Origin: Aureicoccus marinus
Lineage (GTDB): Bacteria; Bacteroidota; Bacteroidia; Flavobacteriales; Flavobacteriaceae
Direction of reading: 5' to 3'
DNA length: 64,000 bases
NCBI RefSeq assembly: GCF_002954325.1
Contig: NZ_MQVX01000001.1
Span: forward strand, 1,975,383 to 2,039,382
A model generated the notes under the pieces. That model was not told the DNA's origin. It saw nothing but the letters and a program-made list of their open reading frames with translations, and searched no databases. The position numbers were made by a program, and so were the translations under genes. Shown one piece after another: positions 24,609 to 34,399 of this stretch. Each line of letters begins with the position of its first letter. Within the stretch, counting starts at the first letter, position 1.

Positions 24609-25891
24609 ATGAGATTCTTTTACTCCTTACTGATTCAGTTGACCAGCGGGCTTTTGCCTGTAGTTGCTCTGTTTAGCAAAAAGATCCGATACTTCCTTAA
24701 AAGCAGAAAGGAAGCGCTTGCCCTCAATCAACAAGCAAGCCCCAGCCAAAAGGGAACCTTTTGGATGCATGTCGCCTCCTTGGGCGAATACGAACAAGGT
24801 CTGCCTCTATTAGAGAAATGGGGCAAGAGCCATCCGAAGCAAGAGCGTGTGGTGAGCTTTTTTTCGCCTTCGGGCTATGAGATCAAAAAGAACAAGGCCG
24901 AAGCCGAATTTGTCACTTATCTGCCTTTAGACACACCTATTGGAGCTCGGACATTTATCGATAAGTGGAATCCAAAATCGCGATTTTCGTGAAATACGAA
25001 ATTTGGCCCAACACCCTTTTGGAGCTAAAGCGTCGAGGTATTCCCGTCTTTTTACTTTCGGCTCGATTTCATCCTGAACAGATTTACTTTAGACCTTACG
25101 GAGGGTGGATGCGAAAACAGCTCTCTTACATCCACACCTTTTTTGTACAGAATCAGATTTCTGCTGAATTACTGCAAAAACACATCGATCGTCCTGTTCT
25201 GATCACGGGAGATTCCCGCTTTGACCGGGTCGAAAACACAAGACTTGCCGCCTCTCCCCTGCCCCTAATCAAGCACTTCAAAGGCGAAAAGAAACTCTTT
25301 GTCGTAGGAAGCAGTTGGCCGGAGGATGAAGAAGTTCTTTTGCCTAGCATAAATAACGAAGAGCTGGCCTACCGCTGGGTTATTGCACCTCACCAACTCA
25401 ATGAAACCAAAATCCAACACCTGGCACAGCAGATAAAAAAACCCATTCTGCGATTCTCTTCTTTGAGTATAGCAGAACACAAAAAGGGGGCTCTCACGGC
25501 GGAAGATTTGATCAAACTTCAACAGGCTGAAATTCTGGTATTAGACACCATCGGGCTTTTGAGTCGGACCTACCAATACGCCACCGCCGCCTATGTGGGA
25601 GGGGGGTTTTCGACAGGCTTACACAACATTCTGGAAGCTGTTGTCTTTGGTATTCCGGTCTGGATAGGTCCTCACTTTAACAAGTTTCCTGAAGCCGTTG
25701 ATCTAGTGAAATTGGAGGCCGTTTTCTCTATTTGTTCCGCAACTGAATTCTATGACAGTCTGGAGAATTTAAAACAAAAAGATCCCGCGTTTTCAGAAGT
25801 ATACCGCCGTGGACGAAAGTACTGCGAAGAGCAGCTGGGAGCTACCGACCAGGCTTTTAATGTCGTGCAAGAATTCACAAAAATCACTTAG
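24609..25891 (+). CDS. waaA: 3-deoxy-D-manno-octulosonate (Kdo) transferase, frame broken
   Basis: Adds Kdo from CMP-Kdo to lipid A precursor at the inner membrane. The frame from ATG 24609 gives the TM anchor, FWMHVASLGEYEQGLPLLE with the catalytic Glu, and FFSPSGYE, then is lost near 24976. The frame resuming at once reads IAIFVKYEIWPNTLLELKRRG, ITGDSRFDRV, VVGSSWPEDE and the CMP-binding VGGGFSTGLHNILEAVVFGIPV. One base is missing from the A-run 24974-24977. Repaired length is 427, as expected. Kdo transferase is normally essential, which favours a sequence error. The next gene, a sugar transporter, follows after 26 bases. Confidence 0.9.
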
Positions 25892-25917
25892 TTTAGGGCG
25901 AGTTATAATGACCTACC

Positions 25918-27264
25918 ATGAACAACCGCGAATTTAAAATTTCACTTACCGCAGCCTTAGCCGGCTTCCTCTTTGGTTTTGACACCGTCGTCATCAGCGG
26001 TGCCAACCTGCCCATAAAAGAACTTTGGGACACCTCTCCTCTTTTTCACGGTGTGTTCATTATGTCCATGGCCTTGTGGGGAACCGTTGTCGGTTCTTTG
26101 GCCGGCGGGATTCCCTGTGATCGTTTGGGTCGTAAAAGGACCCTTTTTTGGATTGGAGTGCTTTATTTCGCTTCTGCCTTGGGTTCTGCTCTGGCCCCTG
26201 ACCCTTATCTCTTTTCTTTCTTCCGCTTTATCGGAGGAGTTGGTGTTGGAGCCTCTTCGGTTGCTGCACCGGTCTACATTTCTGAAATCGCAACAGCTAA
26301 AAACCGGGGGCGACTGGGCGCTATGTACCAGTTCAATATTGTTTTCGGAATCTTTATCGCCTTCATCTCTAATTACTTGCTCAAAGGGGTGGGTGGAGAA
26401 AATGATTGGCGCTGGATGCTCGGAGTAGAGGCCATCCCTGCCCTCGCCTACTGCTTTATGGTGCTGCGTATTCCCAACAGTCCACGCTGGCTCATCCTCA
26501 AGCAAAACGATGCTGCAGGGGCGCAAGCGGTATTAGCCACCATCGCATCACCTGAAGAGGCAGAACAAAAGGTAGTAGAGATTCAAGAAGCCACCAAACG
26601 GGAGTCACTCGGTAAAAAAACGTCCTCCAGGCTGTTCTCTGCTCAATATAAAAAACCTGTACTCTTGGCCTTTTTACTGGCCTTATTCAATCAGCTTTCC
26701 GGGATCAATTTCGTGCTGTATTACGCCCCTGAAATATTGGAACGCGCCGGACTGGCCGCTAAAGACTCTCTCTTCAGCTCCATCTCTATTGGGATTGTCA
26801 ACCTGGTCTTTACACTCTTAGGCATTCGCCTAATTGATCAGCTTGGTCGGCGTCAACTGATGAAGATTGGTTCCTGGGGGTACATTATCAGTTTGGCCAT
26901 GGTCGCTTGGTGCTTTTACAGCGGCGCATCGTCCAATCTGTTGCTCACCTTCATTCTGGTCTTTATAGCAGCGCATGCCGTAGGACAAGGCGCAGTGATC
27001 TGGGTGTTTATTTCTGAAATCTTCCCCAACCGAGTGCGCTCCTACGGCCAATCCTGGGGAACCGGTACACACTGGGTATTCGCAGCGGCCATAACCCTGC
27101 TAACGCCTTTATTTTTAGATGCGGACAAAGGCATCTTTAAGGACAACCCCTGGCCCATCTTTGTCTTCTTTGCGGTGATGATGGTATTTCAACTATTTTT
27201 TGTGCTGTTCATGATGCCCGAAACCAAAGGGGTTTCTTTGGAGCAAATGGAAGATCAGCTCTAA
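25918..27264 (+). CDS. Sugar porter family MFS transporter
   Basis: 448 residues and twelve predicted TM helices. Signatures of the sugar-porter family (XylE, GalP, GLUT-like): DRLGRKRTLFWIGV between TM2 and TM3, RFIGGVGVGASSVAAPVYISEI in TM4, SPRWLILK before the central loop, QLSGINFVLYYAPEI in TM7 and the closing MPETKGVSLEQME. It probably imports a monosaccharide with protons; the sugar is not determined by sequence. It follows waaA closely but is not functionally linked to it. Confidence 0.93.
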   Translation: MNNREFKISLTAALAGFLFGFDTVVISGANLPIKELWDTSPLFHGVFIMSMALWGTVVGSLAGGIPCDRLGRKRTLFWIGVLYFASALGSALAPDPYLFSFFRFIGGVGVGASSVAAPVYISEIATAKNRGRLGAMYQFNIVFGIFIAFISNYLLKGVGGENDWRWMLGVEAIPALAYCFMVLRIPNSPRWLILKQNDAAGAQAVLATIASPEEAEQKVVEIQEATKRESLGKKTSSRLFSAQYKKPVLLAFLLALFNQLSGINFVLYYAPEILERAGLAAKDSLFSSISIGIVNLVFTLLGIRLIDQLGRRQLMKIGSWGYIISLAMVAWCFYSGASSNLLLTFILVFIAAHAVGQGAVIWVFISEIFPNRVRSYGQSWGTGTHWVFAAAITLLTPLFLDADKGIFKDNPWPIFVFFAVMMVFQLFFVLFMMPETKGVSLEQMEDQL

Positions 27265-27363
27265 CTTCCATCTATCGCATATTACTGACATCTAGTCGAA
27301 TAGATTCAGGGAAACCCTCCGAGGTCTCACCTGAAATCCTTACATTGGAGAAAAATAACCACC

Positions 27364-27501
27364 ATGTCGGAACAACCTTCTTTTGGTACCAATATGCTCA
27401 ATGCGGTATTGAGGCTTATGGTCTTTGTACTTCTTCTTATTCTCGCCTCGGTTGTAATTAGCATCGGGCTGAATTTCTTAGGCCTCCTTCCAGAGTCCTA
27501 A
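27364..27501 (+). CDS. Small membrane protein, 45 residues
   Basis: ATG 27364 to TAA 27499-27501. The peptide starts MSEQPSFGTNMLNAVLRL, then has one long hydrophobic helix (about 19-43) and ends LLPES. It fits a single-pass membrane peptide with the N-terminus in the cytoplasm. No family recognised. The stop falls 1 base before that of the convergent gene at 27503. A coding assignment is supported by regular codon use and the clean helix, but there is no homology evidence. Confidence 0.6.
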   Translation: MSEQPSFGTNMLNAVLRLMVFVLLLILASVVISIGLNFLGLLPES

Positions 27502-27502
27502 A

Positions 27503-27928
27503 TCACTGCATTCTGTTGTAGTAGTAGCGAAACCGGTTAAACACCTTCCTGGAGGGTTCCGATTGTAGCACGGGCAATAAGACAAAACGATCAGGGCCAA
27601 TTTCTTCAATAACGGCCTGAATTTGCCCCGCCTCCTGCAGGCGCATTTCGAATCTTTTTCTCAGTTTATTGTATTTCCATATCCCTCGAATAACCGTGGA
27701 GTCAGACTTTAATAGGGTATAGGTTTTGTTGTGGTAAAACACAAAGCGATCCTTGATGGCTTCAACACCTTGAATCTTCAATCCATCCACTTCTCCATGA
27801 GACATCTGCCATTCCTGACAGAGTAAATTGATTAAGTCGTATTCAGACCCAAAAGTACTCTGCCCTTTTACCGGAGTTACAAGGGAAGCAAAGAGAACAA
27901 AAAGCAGGGAGGAGTACAGTTTGCGCAT
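27503..27928 (-). CDS. Hypothetical secreted protein
   Basis: 141 residues. A cleavable signal peptide (about 1-22, SSLLFVLFASLVTPVKG followed by Q) and a small beta-rich domain: CQEWQMSHGEVDGLKI, FYHNKTYTLLKSDSTVIRGIWKYN, and a repeat of that pattern near the end. The layout resembles lipocalin-like proteins of Bacteroidota that begin with a W-containing strand, but I assign no family. It is a single gene upstream of nothing obvious; the next minus-strand gene, 85 bases further on, is not in an obvious operon with it. Confidence 0.7.
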   Translation of the reverse strand: MRKLYSSLLFVLFASLVTPVKGQSTFGSEYDLINLLCQEWQMSHGEVDGLKIQGVEAIKDRFVFYHNKTYTLLKSDSTVIRGIWKYNKLRKRFEMRLQEAGQIQAVIEEIGPDRFVLLPVLQSEPSRKVFNRFRYYYNRMQ

Positions 27929-28013
27929 AGACCTTTAATTTCCTCTAAGTTAAGCATTTAGAGCAAACAGAAGACGTCAGAAAAGAAGGCGTCCCAAGGA
28001 CAGAAATTTCGGC

Positions 28014-30634
28014 CTATTGCTTCAGTATACGGTAAGTGGTTTTGGTCGAATTGTCTAATTGCAAGAAATACAAACCTGCGGGTAACTCCTCCACGACCAA
28101 GTCGAATCGTTTTTCCCTGCAATACACCTCGCTCGTTTTCACGACTTGGCCGGCTGTATTGTACAATTGGTACTTCACCCAGCCATCCGGGGCGTTCGCA
28201 AACACCGTCGTTTCCACAAGCACGGGATTCGGAAAGACATAACCCCTATCAGTGGGCGACAAAAAGCGACTAAAGATACCTTCGCAAGGCAGCTTGGACG
28301 TCAAGGTCAACACTCCGCTGGAGGGTCTCTCCATTTCGTAGCTAAATCCATCAAACTCCCCGAGGATTTCGTTGTCCAGTTTAACCACAAAGGGCGGAGT
28401 TCCACTGAAGACCTCTAAAAACAAACGCTTCCCGTCCGGACTCTCTTTAGACCCCGCATTCAATCCTTGCCCCTCTGGTAATACAACACCAAAGCAACGT
28501 TCAAACTCGGCATTGCCGTCAATGCTAAGGCAAAGTTCATAAGTGCCAGCAGCCAAGGACTCAATAGTCAGGCTTTCCGTAAAAGTGTATTCTTGGTTGC
28601 CAATACGGGCTCGGTAGTTTCGGAACTCATTGGCCGTCACCACTAGACGACCATTGGCACTACCAGTACAACTTTCGGCTTGTGTTTGGACCAGGAAGTT
28701 ATCGGCCGGAATGTCTTCCAGACCTTCGAAGTAGCGATCCGCCAATGCAAAAGCATCGGTACCAATGGCCAGTCCCAGTTTACGTCCCGGTATATCGTCT
28801 ACTGGAGGGTGAATACCTCCCCAAATTCTGGATAAACTCGTCTGGTCGGAAGCATCTCGATAGGTCGCCCACTGAAGTGAGAAACTACTCGTCGGGCCTT
28901 CTTCAAAGACTAAAAATTCATTCTGAACGACATCAAAAACTCCCATCCCCCCAGGAAAAAAGGCATCTCCTGTAAAGAGGGTTAACACCTCCGCTGCTGC
29001 ACTAGAGAAGGTCGAATGTCCGGAAACATAGCCTGCAAAAGGCGGAGTCACAAAAGAGGGTCTTTGGTAAGGCCACCAATCGGTCGCAAAAATCCAGCCT
29101 ACACCTGCGGCGTCGACCTCCGGATCCCCAATAAAATCGGGCCCTCTCCAAGTGTATAATTTGAGGCGACCCACATTTTCGTCAGAAGCTCCGGCGAGGG
29201 GATCACCGGCTTCAATCAATTCAATCAATCCTGGGATTAGCGGCAATCCATGGGGATCAAAACTGGGAAGTGCTGGATCACTGCTTTGGCCTCGAGCCAT
29301 ATAACGAATAGCCGAAACCGGACGGATATAGTCGTAATAGCCCTTAACACCCCAGGTGGTTACCGCTGCATCGTGCATCGCACCCCCCATGGCCAAATAC
29401 GCCTTTACATCCCATTCCAAATCAGAAACCAGCTCTCCGCTGCCTTTGATTCGCTTCACCGTTTGCGGGTGGTCGCTCACATAGTTCAAGATCGTAAACC
29501 AGTGGCCCGGAGGCGTTTCGGAATCCGGCCCATCGGCCAGAACTCAGCCAATACACGGGCATAATCCGAACGCTTCACCATTTGAGGTGCATAAGGCGCA
29601 TTGGTCACTGGATTCAAATCGTGCCCCTGACCGATATCACCACCTTCGGCAAAGCGGTAAAAATTCTGATACTCTTCAAAGCTATCTGGGTAATTCTCGG
29701 GAGAAACATTGCCAATAGAGCCCGGTGAAATATCAATCTCTGTAGGATCATTCGGATCCAAATGGGCCGACCAGGCAGCAACCATGGCAAAATTCCATTT
29801 GTAAGGATCTTCTATCCCATTGGCAGTGGAGTTCTGAATAGAGGGAGGGGCACCCGGATCTCGGTAGATATAACTATCAAAGCCATTGTTGAGAATTTCC
29901 AAATCCGTTTCTTTCAAAGCAAAGGGCTTGACTACCCCCCATTCGGGACTTAAAAAATCAGGAATGTTATTCGGCAACACATTGCCGGATTGATCGACAA
30001 AAACATCAAAAGCTAAGGGCTGCCAGCGGTTGGGATCATTCATTTCATTCACCGTCTGACTGCTCTCCAAAATAAGAGGGTCATTGACAGGAAAGTAAAA
30101 TACATTGTTGTAGGAGACGTCTTCATTCGAACCATCCGCCAAGCCAAAAGCAATAATTTGTTCGGCGAGGTAATTCCCTAAAGCCGCCGCAGAACCCTCA
30201 CGGTAGTCCGTGGAAGTGAAGTTCAGGTCCAGACCCAGTTCAACCATATAGCCTTCCGCCGCCGAGCGTAACTCCATAAAACCCGGAGAGTCTGCAAACC
30301 GGTGCAAGAGCAAACGGTACATACCATAGCTCATCACAGCCGATCGGGCCTCCTCTGCATCTCCAGAAAATTCCAGTCCTTCAAAATCACAGAAGTAATC
30401 CTGGTACTCCTTGCCCAAGAACACGGTCTGGGAGGTGTCGTCAAACAAGGCCCAGGCATCGTAGAGGATTATAGAAGAGTGGAATAAATTTCGAGCGTGT
30501 ACCGTTGGTCGTGCAAAGTCACCCCGAATCCCCGTCAATAAAATTTCGTTCCATTCTCGGGCTGCAGAATGGCTACTCTGACCAAAAACCGAACAACTCA
30601 GCAGCAAAAAAAGCAGGGGGTAGATTTTTTTCAT
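28014..30634 (-). CDS. Secreted vanadium haloperoxidase/PAP2-like protein with T9SS tail, frame broken
   Basis: Reconstructed length 873 residues. From ATG 30634 a signal peptide (MKKIYPLLFLLLSCSVFG) leads into an all-helical domain. The frame is lost near 29537; adding one G gives DGPDSETPPGHWFTILNYVSDH and the frame then continues. Seen afterwards are YYDYIRPVSAIR, PPFAGYVSGHSTFSSAAAEV (the SGHS anion-binding motif of vanadium haloperoxidases and PAP2 phosphatases), a beta-rich region, and the sorting domain with FPNPVLVETTVFANAP and GLYFLQLDN at the C-terminus. It should be exported by Sec, then released by type IX secretion. Activity (halide oxidation or phosphatase) is not decided by sequence. 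Confidence 0.85.
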
Positions 30635-30835
30635 AGGCGGTAATTGCACTAAAGATATCCAAAACTCCTTTTTTTTCAGGATTCATTCGATAAAATACCC
30701 CAGTTCTGGACCGGTCAATAAATCCTTTTGACTAGCTGGCTTACTTAAAAAGCGAAAGAGAAGCTTGGACTTTAAAAAGTGCGTAAACAAGTGGATCTAC
30801 TAGAAAGAGGTGAAGAACCACTACATCATTTAAAT

Positions 30836-30872
30836 AAAAAACCCAGAGCAGATCAAAATCTCTCTGGGTTTT
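30836..30872 (-). terminator. Terminator of tRNA-Leu
   Basis: On the minus strand AAAACCCAGAG (30872-30862) pairs with CTCTGGGTTTT (30848-30838), with a 13-base loop, and is followed by further T. It begins 3 bases after the tRNA 3' end. Confidence 0.85.
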
Positions 30873-30875
30873 ACG

Positions 30876-30957
30876 TGCGGATGAAGGGAATCGAACCCCC
30901 ACGCCTTGCGGCACTAGATCCTAAATCTAGCGTGTCTACCAGTTCCACCACATCCGC
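30876..30957 (-). tRNA. tRNA-Leu (UAG)
   Basis: 82 bases on the minus strand. Acceptor stem GCGGATG / CATCCGC with discriminator A, D-arm TGGTGGAACTGGTAGACA, anticodon stem CTAGA / TCTAG with loop TTTAGGA (anticodon TAG), a long variable arm (TGCCGCAAGGCGT) and T-arm GGGTTCGATTCCC. The long variable arm and discriminator A fit leucine. CCA is not encoded. Confidence 0.95.
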
Positions 30958-31086
30958 GTTTGTAGACTACCCTTAAGGGCTGTTTTCCTTTAGGGAGTGC
31001 AAATATAGATCAATTTTACAATTAGACAGAAGGGATGCCATAAAAAGTTCTTTACGTAATTTCGTTAAAATTTGATTTATCCCTCA

Positions 31087-32475
31087 ATGTCTACAATACA
31101 GTCGTATATCGATCAACACAAAGAGCGTTTTATAGCCGAACTCATCGACCTTTTAAAAATTCCTTCGATCAGCGCTGACACGGCCTTTTCAGAAGATGTT
31201 ATTCAAACAGCAGAGGCTGTTAAAATCGCTTTAGATCAAGCCGGTTGTGACCGGGTTGAAATTTGCGAAACCAAGGGCTACCCTGTCGTATATGGCGAAA
31301 AAATCATCGATCCCAAGCTGCCCACCGTCTTGGTTTATGGCCACTATGATGTTCAACCCCCGGACCCAATGGACCTATGGGATTCCCCTCCCTTCGAACC
31401 GGTGATCAAAAAGACCGATTTACATCCGGATGGAGCCATTTTTGCACGAGGAGCCTGCGACGACAAAGGGCAGTTCTTTATGCACGTTAAGGCCTTGGAA
31501 TACATGGTTCGAGAAAACGAGCTTCCCTGCAACATCAAGTTTATGATTGAGGGAGAGGAAGAAGTGGGATCGGACAGCCTGGCGGATTTCTTAAACGAAA
31601 ACAAAGAGTTACTGTCGAATGACATCATCTTGATTTCCGATACGGGAATTATTGCCAACGATGTGCCTTCCATCACCACTGGGCTAAGAGGACTTAGTTA
31701 TGTCGAGGTGGAAGTGACCGGCCCCAACCGGGACTTGCACTCTGGAATCTACGGGGGTGCAGTGCCGAATCCTATCAATGTACTAGCCAAAATGGTGGCT
31801 TCTTTACACGACGAAAATGGGCACATCACCATCCCGGGCTTTTACGACAAAGTGGAGGTTCTCTCTGCAGAAGAAAGAGCCGAAATGGCCAAGGCTCCTT
31901 TTGATTTGGAAGAATACAAAAAAGCACTTGATATTGGGGATGTAGAAGGTGAAAATGGTTACAGCACTACAGAACGGTTCTCTATTCGACCTACACTGGA
32001 CGTCAACGGAATCTGGGGTGGGTACACAGGCGAAGGCGCCAAAACGGTGATCGCTTCCAAAGCCTATGCGAAAATTTCGATGCGCTTGGTGCCTCATCAG
32101 GATTGGAATGAAATAACCGATTTATTTACCAAGCACTTTGAAGCGATTGCACCAGACAGCGTTAAGGTAAAAGTAACCCCTCACCATGGCGGACAGGGTT
32201 ACGTTACCCCGATTGATAGTCCTGGTTACCGGGCTGCAGCCGCTGCTATGGAAACAACCTTCGGCAAAAAGCCCGTACCTCAGCGCACGGGAGGAAGTAT
32301 ACCTATTGTAGCTCTTTTTGAGGAGGTGCTAGAAAGCAAGACCATTCTTATGGGCTTTGGTCTGGACAGTGATGCCATCCACAGCCCGAATGAGCACTTC
32401 GGAATTTGGAATTTCCTGAAGGGTATTGAGACCATACCCCATTTTTTCAAAAATTATACGGCTCATTGGTCCTGA
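31087..32475 (+). CDS. M20-family dipeptidase
   Basis: 462 residues from ATG 31087 (MSTIQSYIDQHKERFIAELI). An earlier in-frame ATG at 31072 adds only MIYPS and is less likely. Di-zinc metallopeptidase of the PepV/carnosinase-like M20 group: VLVYGHYDVQPPDP (His and Asp ligands, about 90-103), FARGACDDKGQF (bridging Asp), MIEGEEEVGSDSL (catalytic Glu and ligand), and the dimerisation domain between about 195 and 340 beginning at RDLHSG. The C-terminal PNEHFGIWNF holds the last His ligand. No signal peptide, so cytoplasmic. It stands alone between tRNA-Leu and the DUF4407 genes. Confidence 0.93.
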   Translation: MSTIQSYIDQHKERFIAELIDLLKIPSISADTAFSEDVIQTAEAVKIALDQAGCDRVEICETKGYPVVYGEKIIDPKLPTVLVYGHYDVQPPDPMDLWDSPPFEPVIKKTDLHPDGAIFARGACDDKGQFFMHVKALEYMVRENELPCNIKFMIEGEEEVGSDSLADFLNENKELLSNDIILISDTGIIANDVPSITTGLRGLSYVEVEVTGPNRDLHSGIYGGAVPNPINVLAKMVASLHDENGHITIPGFYDKVEVLSAEERAEMAKAPFDLEEYKKALDIGDVEGENGYSTTERFSIRPTLDVNGIWGGYTGEGAKTVIASKAYAKISMRLVPHQDWNEITDLFTKHFEAIAPDSVKVKVTPHHGGQGYVTPIDSPGYRAAAAAMETTFGKKPVPQRTGGSIPIVALFEEVLESKTILMGFGLDSDAIHSPNEHFGIWNFLKGIETIPHFFKNYTAHWS

Positions 32476-32504
32476 ATTCGTAGATTGAAGCATTAAGTAT
32501 CGAT

Positions 32505-34239
32505 ATGTCTGGCTTTCAACCTTTTCGTAGTTTTTTTACTTTTAGTTCCGGTGTCGATCGGCACATTTTGGAACTTTGTCCAGATGGTGAGCAAAAGAAG
32601 TTCCGTAACATCGGGGCCATCGTCGCCCTGACGTCCTTCTTTGCCTTTGTCTCGGGCTCCTATGCTTTATACACCATTTTCGACAATCTCTACATAGCCA
32701 TCGGCTTTGGACTGTTGTGGGGCTGTATGATTTATGCTTTGGACCGCTACCTGGTGGCCAGTATGAAAAAACTCTGGTTGAAGTCCCCTTCGGAAATGGC
32801 CGAAACCGATGATCAATGACTTCTTTATTGAAGACAAGTCCAGGGAATGGTGGCAAGGGTTTCCGCGTATCGTGCTGGCTTTGGTTATCGCGGTGGTGAT
32901 TTCGAAACCTCTCGAAATGAAGATCTTCGAAAAAGAGATCAACCAAGTCATTGCCGAAGAAAAAAACCAGCTTCGCTTGGAAGCGCGCGAACAAATCGGG
33001 CAGATCTACGGTCCGCAAAAACAAGCCCTAGAAGGAGAAATCAATCGACTTCGATCCGAAATCGCGACCAAAACAGAACGCTCTCAACAACTCTATGAAA
33101 GCTTTATTACAGAGGCTGAAGGGACCGCTGGAACAGGCCTAAGAGGAAAAGGCCCTGTTTACGCCGATAAAAAAGCCCAGTATGACCTGAGTGTTTTGGA
33201 TCTGCAGGCGACCCAATTGAGAAACAACGCGAGCATTGATAGTCTGCTGGCTATACAGAACAGTCTGGCCGGAGAATTTGAAGCTTCAGTCGCGGAATCC
33301 GAACCCATTATTGAAGAAGTCGATGGCCTGATGGCCCGTATTGCTGCCCTGAACACGCTGGGAGGTGAGAACGGCCACCTGCCCTCCGTCTTCATTATGC
33401 TGCTCTTTATGGCGGTAGAAATGGCCCCTATTCTGGCTAAACTCTTATCCGGGGTCGGGCACTACGACAAGGAACTCATCAATTTCGAAATGCACAAAAC
33501 CCTAATGATTGGGGAAGACATGCAAAGACGAATCGCCTATTGGACTGAAGTGGGTACCCTCTATCCGACCAATGATGCTGAATTAAGGGTTTCGGAAGAA
33601 GCAGCTAGAGGACAAATTACAGAAGAAATGATTGCAGAGGGCATAGGCAAGACAGAAGCCCGTGAACTCTTGCGCACTGCCTTAAAAGAAGAAGGGCGTG
33701 AATACCGAGAGCGGATGGTCAACGAGCACTTAAAGTACGACATCAAACTCTTCTCGGCCACCTATTTGTCTAAACGAGAAGACGAACTCTTAGCTGTTCG
33801 CAGCGAAACCAAGGCCTTAAAAGCAGAACGCGCTGCCATCAAAGCGGCCGAAAAAGCAGAACTGGAAAAACAAAAGACCATCCACGAAGCCGAGATCGCC
33901 AAACTGGAAGAGCAGCAAGAAGCCCAAAAGAAAAAAGAAGCTTTACGCATCAAGCACGAACAAGACTTGATCAAGCAAAAAGAGCGGGCTGAAATCGAAG
34001 AAAGAGAGCTGGCAGAACAACTCGAGCGTGAACGCCAAGAAAGAGAACACAAAGCGCAGATGAAGACCCAGGCCAAAATGAAGGAACTGGAAATGCAGCG
34101 TATCAAACAAGAACAAAAAGCAGAAGCCGATCTCAACCGGCTAAAAGAGAAGGGACGCCTTGCTGATAATGGGGCCTCCGATTCCTCGTCCAACGAAGAA
34201 GACAGCGCATCAGCCGCCGAAGAAAGCGAGATCGTATAG
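32505..34239 (+). CDS. DUF4407-family membrane protein, frame broken after TM2 (copy 1)
   Basis: The reading starts at ATG 32505 with a short N-terminus (FTFSSGVDRHILELCPDGEQKKF), TM1 and TM2 (ending ALDRYLVASMKKLW). This frame stops at TGA 32817-32819, and a second frame, entered near 32785-32811, gives PRIVLALVIAVVISKPLEMKIF, a long helical region, the TM4 segment SVFIMLLFMAVEMAPILAKLL and a highly charged coiled-coil tail of about 150 residues (Glu/Lys/Gln-rich). The neighbouring paralogue is uninterrupted, so the two parts are one gene here. The shift fits two missing bases (C-runs 32785-32788 and 32806-32807) or one extra base. Function unknown. Confidence 0.75.
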
Positions 34240-34399
34240 TTTGGCCCGATTCTTGGATTCCTAAATGCAGTTCTTGGGCTTGTTAAAAAGCCGAACTCCT
34301 ACCCAACCGATTGAAATTTTATTTTAACTTGTATGTCCTGCAATTTATTCAGGCACAGTTACGTTAATCATTCAAGAACGCTTTAGAACACTATAGATC

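Noticed and set aside
30779-30976. Plus-strand frame across tRNA-Leu
   Set aside because: It runs antisense through the tRNA and its terminator; the reading is accidental.
33762-34193. Long Ser/Cys-rich minus-strand frame inside DUF4407 copy 1
   Set aside because: It is the antisense of a Lys/Glu-rich coiled coil, which typically produces such frames.
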